This document shows positions 37,357-43,771 of a stretch of 45,172 nucleotides of DNA, one piece after another; within the stretch, counting starts at the first letter, position 1, and every line of letters begins with the position of its first letter. A model generated the notes under the pieces. It was not told the DNA's origin and searched no databases. It saw only the letters and a list, made by a program, of their open reading frames with translations. The translations under genes were made by a program, and so were the position numbers. This DNA is from Polyangiaceae bacterium (GTDB lineage Bacteria > Myxococcota_A > Polyangia > Polyangiales > Polyangiaceae), in the NCBI GenBank assembly GCA_025936045.1, contig JAICUB010000051.1, positions 1-45,172 on the forward strand, written 5' to 3'.

Positions 37357-39621
37357 ATGACGGCAGCATCGACTTGGAAAGACAAGCTAGGCGGCTCGAT
37401 CCGCGAGGATTGGGCGCGCGAAATCGACATCTTCGAGACGCAGATCGAGCTGCGGAAGAAGGGGAAGATCGAGGAGAAGCTCTTCGCCGAGACGCGGTTG
37501 CGGCGTGGTTGCTACGGCCAGCGCTACGACAACGGCCAGCGTCACGACGGCGAGAAGACGCAGCTCCTCTTCGCGCAAGGGGCGCTCACCAAGGGTCCGA
37601 ACACGTTCTTCGACGCGCCGGGGATGATGCGCATCAAGATCCCGTTCGGGCGCATGACGCCCGAGCAGATGGACGTCTTGTGCGAGCTCGCCGAAGAGAC
37701 GTCCGATCAGATCCTGCACGTGACCACGCGGCAGGACATTCAGCTCCACTTCGTGCACATCGAGGACACGCCGGACCTGATGCGGCGCCTCGCCGCCGTC
37801 GGTATCACGACGCGTGAGGCGTGCGGCAACGCCGTGCGCAACGTCACCGCGTGCCCGATCGCGGGCGTTTGCCATACGGAGTCGTTCGACGTGACGCCGT
37901 ACGCGAACGCCATCATGTTCTTCTTGCTCGGCCACGACGACACCCTGGATTTCGGGCGCAAATTCAAGATTGCGTTCTCGGGCTGCCACGACCAGCCGTG
38001 CGGCCTCACGAACTTCCATGACCTGGGCGCGATCGCGAAGACGCGCGTCGTGAACGGCGAGACGAAGCGCGGCTTCGAGCTCTATGTCGGCGGCGGTCTC
38101 GGCGCCGTGCCGTACCCGGCGGCGCTCTTCGACGAGTTCGTCGCGGAGGAGGATCTGTTCCCCATCACGCAGGCGATCTGCCGCGTGTTCGGGCGCCTCG
38201 GCGAGAAAGAGAACCGCAGCCGCGCGCGCATCAAGTTCCTCGTGAAGAAGCTCGGCATCGACGAGTTCCGCCGCCTCGTGCTGGAGGAGCGCACGAAGCT
38301 CCGTCCCGATCCGCGCTGGACGGCGTTCCTTTCGAGCCTGCGCGAGCTCGAAGGCGTGCCGCTCAAGAAGGGCGCGCCGCTCGCCGCCGGTCCGCGTCCC
38401 GCCGGCTTCGACGCCTGGTTCCGCACGAACGTGCAGAAGCAGCGCCAGGAGGGCTACGCGTGCGCGACCGTGACGATGCCGCTCGGTGATTTCACGCCGA
38501 AGCAGGGCCGCGTGCTCGGGGATCTCGCGCGCCGCTATTCGACGGACGCGATGCGTACGACCGTGGATCAGAACATGCTGTTCCGCTGGATCCCGGAGGC
38601 GGATTTACCGGAGTTTTACACGGCGCTCGCGGCCGTGGGGCTCGGGCGCGCCGGTGCGGACACGATCACCGACGTGACGAGCTGCCCGGGCACCGACACG
38701 TGCAAGCTCGGTATTTCGAGCTCGCGCGGTCTCGCGGGCGAGCTCCGCAAGCGCCTCACGGTCGTCGAGGAGAAGCTCGACCCGGCGACCAAGAGCCTGC
38801 ACATCAAGTGCAGCGGTTGCTTCAACTCGTGCGGGCAGCACCACGTGGCCGACCTCGGCTTCTTGGGCGTGAGCCGCAACGTGAACAACCGCCGCGTCGC
38901 GCACTTCCAGCTCGTCGTCGGCGGGGAGCTCGCGCGGAACGGCGGGACCTACGGCCTTGCGATCGGCGCGATTCCGTCGAAGCGCGTGCCGGACTTCGTC
39001 GATCGGATGACGAAGGCGTTCGTCGCCGGCAAGACCGAGACGGAGACGTTCCTTCAGTGGGTCACGCGCATCGGTAAGAAAGAAGTGCGCAAGATGGTGG
39101 ACGAGTTCACGGCCGTCCCGACCTACGAGGAGGATCCGAGCTTTTATTCGGATTGGGGTGACCCGCGCGAGTACACCATCGGCGACATGGGCGAAGGCGA
39201 GTGCGCCGGTGAGGTCGTGAATTCGGCCCAGTTCGGGCTCGCGGCGAGCGAGCGCGAGGTGTTCGAGGCGCAGCTTTTGCTCGAAGAGGGCAAAGTGGGC
39301 GACGCGGGCAAGCGCGCCTACAGCGCGATGCTGCAAGCCGCGCGCGCGCTCGCCAAGCAGAAGAACCCGAACCTGAGCGAAGAGCCGCAGGAGATCGAGC
39401 AGGATTTCCGCAAGTACTACTACGACACCAAGCTCTTCTTCGACCCGTTCGAGGGCGGCAAATTCGCCCACTACTTCTTCAAGGCGCACGAAGAGGGCGG
39501 CAAAGCGGGCGACAAGCAGTCCGCGCACCAGCTGATCGAAGAAGCGCAGCTCTTCGTCGACGCCGCCCACCAATGCTACACGCGCATCGGCACGGGCACC
39601 GGCTCGACCGTGATGCCCTGA
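37357..39621 (+). CDS. Siroheme nitrite/sulfite reductase with HEPN-like C-terminal extension
   Basis: A 754-aa, two-fold repeated ferredoxin-type reductase that makes sulfide from sulfite or ammonia from nitrite. The [4Fe-4S]/siroheme cysteines are in the second half: C443-x5-C449 (CPGTDTC) and C488-x3-C492 (CFNSC, within CSGCFNSCGQHH). The first half also has C166-x5-C172 and C210-x4-C215, where usual enzymes lack a cluster. Residues ~627-754 are an extra helical domain (SEREVFEAQLLLEEGKVGDA, RAYSAMLQAARALAKQK, IEEAQLFVDAAHQCY) resembling HEPN. ATG 37357 begins MTAASTWKDKLGG. It is followed after 19 bp by a small companion gene. Sulfite versus nitrite cannot be decided; the nearby cystathionine synthase favours sulfite. 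Confidence 0.9.
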   Translation: MTAASTWKDKLGGSIREDWAREIDIFETQIELRKKGKIEEKLFAETRLRRGCYGQRYDNGQRHDGEKTQLLFAQGALTKGPNTFFDAPGMMRIKIPFGRMTPEQMDVLCELAEETSDQILHVTTRQDIQLHFVHIEDTPDLMRRLAAVGITTREACGNAVRNVTACPIAGVCHTESFDVTPYANAIMFFLLGHDDTLDFGRKFKIAFSGCHDQPCGLTNFHDLGAIAKTRVVNGETKRGFELYVGGGLGAVPYPAALFDEFVAEEDLFPITQAICRVFGRLGEKENRSRARIKFLVKKLGIDEFRRLVLEERTKLRPDPRWTAFLSSLRELEGVPLKKGAPLAAGPRPAGFDAWFRTNVQKQRQEGYACATVTMPLGDFTPKQGRVLGDLARRYSTDAMRTTVDQNMLFRWIPEADLPEFYTALAAVGLGRAGADTITDVTSCPGTDTCKLGISSSRGLAGELRKRLTVVEEKLDPATKSLHIKCSGCFNSCGQHHVADLGFLGVSRNVNNRRVAHFQLVVGGELARNGGTYGLAIGAIPSKRVPDFVDRMTKAFVAGKTETETFLQWVTRIGKKEVRKMVDEFTAVPTYEEDPSFYSDWGDPREYTIGDMGEGECAGEVVNSAQFGLAASEREVFEAQLLLEEGKVGDAGKRAYSAMLQAARALAKQKNPNLSEEPQEIEQDFRKYYYDTKLFFDPFEGGKFAHYFFKAHEEGGKAGDKQSAHQLIEEAQLFVDAAHQCYTRIGTGTGSTVMP

Positions 39622-39640
39622 CTCTTACGGCTTAGTTTCC

Positions 39641-40204
39641 ATGCAAGCACAACGCATCCAAGTCAAAATCTACGCGACCACCGCCCCCAAGCCCGACCAG
39701 CTCGTCCCGGTTTTTCATAGCTGGATCCGCGAGAAGAAGCTCGACGAGCTCGCGATCGACGTCGCCGACTACGAGCACGTGCACGAGGGTCCGGGCGTCG
39801 TGCTCGTCGGGCACCAGTTCGATTACTACTGGGATCTCGGCGAAGGGCGGCCCGGGCTCATGTACACGCGCAAGCGCGAGGCGCCCGCGCCCGAGGTGCG
39901 GTTGGTCGATGCGGTGCGGCGCGTGCTCGTCGGCTGCCGGCTGCTCGAACAGGATCCGTCACTCGCCGGCATCGCGTTCAAGACGGACGAATTGCTGGTA
40001 AAGCTCCCGGATCGGCTGCGTGCACCGACGGACGACGCGGGTTTCGCGGCGTTCAAGGCCGAGCTCGAGCCGATCGCGGCGAAGCTTTACGGTGGCGCGA
40101 AGGTGACGGTCGAGCGCGCAGGGGAGGCCCGTGACGTGCTCGGAGCGCGCGTGAAGGCCAGTGCAGGCGCGAGTGTCGCGGAGTTGTTGGCGCGGATTAG
40201 CTGA
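39641..40204 (+). CDS. Unknown companion of the sulfite reductase
   Basis: A 187-aa soluble protein 19 bp after the reductase, so probably in the same transcript. The N-terminal half is strand-rich (RIQVKIYATTAPKPDQLVPV, HSWIREKKLDELAIDVADY), with VVLVGHQFDYYWDLGEGRPG. The C-terminal half is helical with a charged face (DAGFAAFKAELEPIAAKLYG). No catalytic motif or signal peptide is visible. I do not recognise a named family. Its link to the reductase suggests a role in assembly, electron transfer or regulation, which is inference from position only. Confidence 0.7.
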   Translation: MQAQRIQVKIYATTAPKPDQLVPVFHSWIREKKLDELAIDVADYEHVHEGPGVVLVGHQFDYYWDLGEGRPGLMYTRKREAPAPEVRLVDAVRRVLVGCRLLEQDPSLAGIAFKTDELLVKLPDRLRAPTDDAGFAAFKAELEPIAAKLYGGAKVTVERAGEARDVLGARVKASAGASVAELLARIS

Positions 40205-40210
40205 CGTGGA

Positions 40211-40615
40211 GTGACCGGCGGGGCGATGACACGTCGTCAGCGACCTCGGACACTCGAGGAACATCACGCGCACCTCGAGGAGACGGGCGAGTACGACTCC
40301 ATGATGGAGCTCCGTCGCGCGAAGGAGGAGGAGCGCCAGAAGCGTGTCGCCGAATGGCGTCAGGCTGAGACGCCGCTCCTGAACGAGCTCCGAGACGCGG
40401 GCTTGCCGTCAACTCCGTCTGGGATCTGGTGAATACTTCACGACCGTACCCGGCAGCCGTGCCGGTTCTTCTGGAACATTTGCCTTCTGTTGAGGGCGCT
40501 CGAACGGTCGGCGGATCCGAGAGCGCGAACCGCCTTGAAGGAGCTCGCGAGCGATCCCGAGCTGACGCAGGAAATTCGCGTCATTTTACGCAGGCTCGGG
40601 CGAAAGAGGCGGTGA
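40211..40615 (+). pseudogene. Frameshifted, internally deleted HEAT-like protein
   Basis: Three pieces of one protein lie in order in alternating frames. Frame 2 from GTG 40211 or ATG 40226 gives EEHHAHLEETGEYDSMMEL to LLNELRDAGL. Near 40400 the reading must drop to frame 1, giving VNSVWDLVNTSRPY and PAAVPVLLEHL (to 40482). After a junction near 40483-40490 it returns to frame 2 with LLLRALERSADPRAR and EIRVILRRLGRKRR to TGA 40613-40615. The segment between the second and third pieces, which should hold helical repeats, is missing. The pieces match, from memory, a family of HEAT-like repeat proteins. One base shift and one deletion explain everything. Confidence 0.82.
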
Positions 40616-40660
40616 GCCCCGCGTCGAGCGTGAGCTCCGGCGATGCGAGGGTCGTCCGGC

Positions 40661-41902
40661 TCAGCGCAAGGTGCTGCCCACGAGCGCTCCCGCCGCGAAA
40701 TACGCACCCGTCCTCGAGGCCGGCAGAATGTCGTAGGTGCGCTGAAACCGATACGGGACGAGCTCGGCGCGAACCACGAAGTGACGTTCGTCGAGCGGCA
40801 CGCCCGGGCCGAGGTCGGAGAAGTGGCGGCCGTCGGCCGTCGGATGCCCGGCGCTCAGCTCGAGCACGCGGCCGTCATCGAGCTCGGCGCGAACGACTCG
40901 GTGATTCACGACCGGAGTGCTTCCCACGCGCGCGATCGGCACGACGACCACGGCGCCAGCGTCGACGCTGTACACGAGATCGCCGGGCCGGAGCTCGGCG
41001 ATGGCGCGCTCACCCTCGGGAGTAGCGATCGGCGTGTCGGGTGAGGCGCAAATCGGGCAGCTGATTGGGTCGTAAACCCAAACGCCGTCCTCACAGCGAA
41101 TGGGCAGCTCACAGCTCGGTCCACACGAGAGTTTCGCATCGCTGCAGGGCTCACCTGCCTGAGGCAACGGATTCGGACAGCCCTGCGGAGGCGTCCCGCA
41201 CGCCCACTGCGGAGGATCGATCGTCTGGCACAGCGGGTAAGCCGAGCCGCCCCGGCACGGGCTGCACGCGCAATGCGTGCCGTCGTCGTACCAGCACTCG
41301 AGGCTCGAATCGGTGCACGTATCGCCCATGGCCGGCGGCGTGGCGGAGCAGGCGCTCGGAAGCGGCGGAGGCGCGCACAGCGTGGGGTCCGGCTGCGTCA
41401 GCCTCCACTTGCCGCTGACACAGGCCGCCGCGACGCGGCAGTTCGGGCGGGGATCGTCACCGAACGTACAGTCGCCCCTGGGAGTGATTCCCGACGTGTT
41501 CTCGAGCGAGCAGGGCTCGCCGTCGCTCGGTGCAGACGAAGGGCAGGGCAGGCCTCCTGCACCGCCGCCGCCCGTCGAGCCCCCTTGCCCCGTGCCGCCG
41601 CCGCTCACGCCACTCGAGCCGCCCGTCGTCTGCCCGCTCGACCCACCCGCGCCCGCTCCAGGAGCGGCGCCTGAGCCCGAGTGATCTCTGGATTGTCCGC
41701 CGCAAGCAAGCAGCGACCAGGGCAGCACCGTCAAGCACGTCCAAAAGCCGATACACCCAAGCTCGCTCGGGTGTATCGAAACAAGAGAGCACCGACGGGA
41801 CAGGCCGCGCCAAAAACTGGTGAATTTTGCGGGCCTCACGCGAGTGGGGCCCCAAAATCCACGCTCGATGCGAGTGGTCCCCGGTGTAATTTCTTTCCCC
41901 AT
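40661..41902 (-). CDS. Lipoprotein with C-terminal Hint (intein/hedgehog-like) domain
   Basis: The frame gives 413 aa. A hydrophobic segment ends in LLACGG (lipid Cys67), then a Ser/Gly-rich linker, a Cys-rich middle (about 20 Cys, e.g. CWYDDGTHCACSPC) and from C285 a Hint domain: CASPDTPIATPEGERAI, ELRPGDLVYS and LELSAGHPTADG with His353. It ends YFAAGALVGSTLR, as many myxobacterial Hint lipoproteins appear to. Hint domains can cleave or transfer their own peptide chain through the first Cys. The start is unclear: the ATG at 41902 adds a 66-residue preface that overlaps direct-repeat copy 1, while no closer ATG exists before the signal peptide. It may have lost its native start. Confidence 0.78.
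   Translation of the reverse strand: MGKEITPGTTRIERGFWGPTRVRPAKFTSFWRGLSRRCSLVSIHPSELGCIGFWTCLTVLPWSLLACGGQSRDHSGSGAAPGAGAGGSSGQTTGGSSGVSGGGTGQGGSTGGGGAGGLPCPSSAPSDGEPCSLENTSGITPRGDCTFGDDPRPNCRVAAACVSGKWRLTQPDPTLCAPPPLPSACSATPPAMGDTCTDSSLECWYDDGTHCACSPCRGGSAYPLCQTIDPPQWACGTPPQGCPNPLPQAGEPCSDAKLSCGPSCELPIRCEDGVWVYDPISCPICASPDTPIATPEGERAIAELRPGDLVYSVDAGAVVVVPIARVGSTPVVNHRVVRAELDDGRVLELSAGHPTADGRHFSDLGPGVPLDERHFVVRAELVPYRFQRTYDILPASRTGAYFAAGALVGSTLR
41756..41888. repeat. Structured direct repeat, copy 1 (133 bp)
   Basis: About 90 percent identical (121 of 134 aligned positions) to 43283-43416, in the same orientation. It contains a short hairpin (41751-41776 including flank; 12-base arms with one mismatch, TC loop) and a longer one (41820-41862; arms GTGAATTTTGCGGGCCTCAC and its near complement, 3-4-base loop). 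It lies across the 5' part of the Hint frame and upstream of the eqolisin-like gene. No T-run follows the stem on either strand. Confidence 0.9.
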
Positions 41903-42054
41903 GCGGGTAGTGTACTCGAAGGCGGACCGCGCATTTCTGAGCGTGATGCTGCTCGCGGCTAACGGGGCGACTGCTCACGTGTAGTTCCCGCGCGGTAGCC
42001 CACCGCCGGCGGCGAAATCTGAAGCTCGGAAGGCCCTGGTGTAACTGTGGGAAG

Positions 42055-43242
42055 ATGAGCATCAAGCTCGCCGCGTGGGCCGTCGCCGTCGCTGGATGTC
42101 AGGCCTTGGTTGGCTGCGGCTCGGGCGAGTCGTTGTCCGATAGCGGGGGAACGGGTGAAAGCGCGGCGGGCGCAGTGAACGCGACGGGCGGAGTGAACGC
42201 CACGGGCGGAGTGAACGCCACGGGCGGAGTGAACGCCACGGGCGGCCACGCGCCTGGCGCCCGCGGGGCGAACGCGACGGGCGGCGGTGCCGGGGCGGGC
42301 GGAGAGACGCTCGGTCGCGGCGGCAACGTCGGCGCTGGAGCGGGGGGACGAAGGGGGGACGGGGGCAGTGGTGATGACGCGTTTGCTGGAGCGGCGGGTC
42401 ACCTGGCGGGGGCCGGCGGTCGAGCCGGCGCGGGCGGTCGCGCCGGCGGCGGCGGCGAGAAGAACTCGGCCGGTCACGGCGGCGGTGGTCGGACCGCGGC
42501 TGCCGGCCGTGGGGGCGCCAGCGGTCAGAGCGGCGCGGGTACCGGCGGCGCCGCCGGGATGGGCCCCGAGGCGCCGGGCGGACGCGTCGGCGGCTACGGT
42601 ACGGTTCTCTTTCAAGCGAACTCACGCGATCAGATCGTACGTCTTCAGACGACGATGGTCGTCCCGCCCGAGCCGCCGCGCTCGGGAACACTGTTCCTCT
42701 GGCCGGGCCTCCAGCCCGACGGCGCCAACTTCGAGCCCATCGACAACGGGGTGCTTCAGCCGGTGGTCACCTGGGGCTCGTCGTGCGCGCCGGGCAATCA
42801 GCCGCGCGCGTATTCAAGCTGGTGGATCTCCGGTCAATACGTCAACACCTTCGGGAACGAGCCGGGGTACACGGGTTGCCAGGGCGGTACCGTCATGACG
42901 GTTGGCGTCGGCGACACGTTGAGCATCGACATGGCGCTCGCCGGGACCGTCTGGACGCAGATCGTGACGGACCAGCAGACCGGCGAGAATGTCAGCTACA
43001 GCCTCGACATGCTCGGACAAGCGCAGAACCTCGCGTACTTCGTGATTGAGGAGTATTCGTCGGCGCCGGTTTCGGAGGTCATCTTCACGGACACCACGAT
43101 CACCTTCGGCACGGCCGACGCCGCCGACTGCAAGCTGACCGCGCGCGGACAGACCGACTACGTCTCCGTGCCGGTTCCGTCGAGCGACGGCCTCACGTGT
43201 TCGATCGCCGAAATCACCTTGCGCGCCGAAGGCATCGACTGA
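42055..43242 (+). CDS. Gly-rich lipoprotein with eqolisin-like C-terminal domain
   Basis: A 395-aa lipoprotein (lipobox LVGC, Cys21). Residues ~22-175 are low complexity: four VNATGG units, then Gly/Ala/Arg stretches. Residues ~178-395 form a beta-rich domain: GTLFLWPGLQPDG, NGVLQPVVTWG, YSSWWISGQYV, GVGDTLSIDMAL, AYFVIEEYSSAP. Order and spacing resemble the glutamic peptidases (G1, eqolisins), where Gln of an ILQTG-type motif and Glu of an AEWIVEDF-type motif are catalytic. Here VLQP and FVIEEY would supply them. The match is by eye and could instead reflect a non-catalytic lectin-like fold. The gene is bracketed by the two copies of the 134-bp repeat. Confidence 0.7.
   Translation: MSIKLAAWAVAVAGCQALVGCGSGESLSDSGGTGESAAGAVNATGGVNATGGVNATGGVNATGGHAPGARGANATGGGAGAGGETLGRGGNVGAGAGGRRGDGGSGDDAFAGAAGHLAGAGGRAGAGGRAGGGGEKNSAGHGGGGRTAAAGRGGASGQSGAGTGGAAGMGPEAPGGRVGGYGTVLFQANSRDQIVRLQTTMVVPPEPPRSGTLFLWPGLQPDGANFEPIDNGVLQPVVTWGSSCAPGNQPRAYSSWWISGQYVNTFGNEPGYTGCQGGTVMTVGVGDTLSIDMALAGTVWTQIVTDQQTGENVSYSLDMLGQAQNLAYFVIEEYSSAPVSEVIFTDTTITFGTADAADCKLTARGQTDYVSVPVPSSDGLTCSIAEITLRAEGID
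42175..42246. repeat. 18-bp tandem repeat, four units
   Basis: Units GTGAACGCCACGGGCGGA begin at 42175 (one base different), 42193, 42211 and 42229 (last bases drift). They encode VNATGG four times in the lipoprotein linker. In-frame units may vary in number without breaking the gene. Confidence 0.9.
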
Positions 43243-43282
43243 GCAGTGACTGGATCGGGCTCTAGACTAGGGCTGCTCTACT

Positions 43283-43416
43283 CCCAAGCTCGCTTGGGTG
43301 TATCGAAACAAGAAAGCACCGACGGGACGGAGCACGCCAAAAACTAGTGAATTTTGCGGGCCTCACCCCAAGTGGGGCCCCGAAATTCACGATCGATGCG
43401 AGTGGTCCCCGGTGTA
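43283..43416. repeat. Structured direct repeat, copy 2 (134 bp)
   Basis: Partner of 41756-41888, with 12 substitutions and one indel between them. The short hairpin here is perfect (CCCAAGC-TC-GCTTGGG, 43283-43298) and the longer one is at 43347-43390. It lies 40 bp after the stop of the eqolisin-like lipoprotein gene. The two copies enclose 1394 bp (41889-43282). Confidence 0.9.
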
Positions 43417-43771
43417 GGGCTGGCGCGCAGCGGCAACGCTTTTCAGCCTGCGACGCACCTCGTGCACCGGCGGCCCTGATTTGAGGGTTCGCCTGCTCGG
43501 CGTGGCACGTCGTGTGCTGCCAGCCCCGTGCTCGAGCACGTTCGTATCGGCACGGCGCCGGTTCAGGTCCCGATCACGGCTACGTCGATATCAGGCACGT
43601 CCAACATGCCTCGAGGACGGAACGGATCGGTCCGCGCGGTCGAGCGCGTGAGCGGCGAAGCCTTGTCGCTCGTCGCGTGAACGAAGTGGGGCATCATGCG
43701 TCGCCTCGGCAGGGGACTGGTCATCGTGCGCCCGGCGCTTATGAACGAGGACCACCGCGAAAGGGGCGGAA
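43417..43771. other. Intergenic region, no clear gene
   Basis: About 355 bp between repeat copy 2 and the peptidase gene. Short frames are open here on the + strand (for instance one ending TGA around 43679 with VRIGTAPVQVPITATSISG), but none has a convincing start or known domain. One may be a remnant of a secreted protein. A Shine-Dalgarno-like AAAGGGGCGG lies just before the ATG at 43772. Confidence 0.5.

Noticed and set aside
41820..41862. Long hairpin of the repeat as an intrinsic terminator
   Set aside because: The T-run is inside the 5' arm and no U-tract follows the stem on either strand.
41756..43416. Repeat pair as integron attC sites or IS ends
   Set aside because: No GTTRRRY core, integrase or transposase; copies are direct, not inverted.
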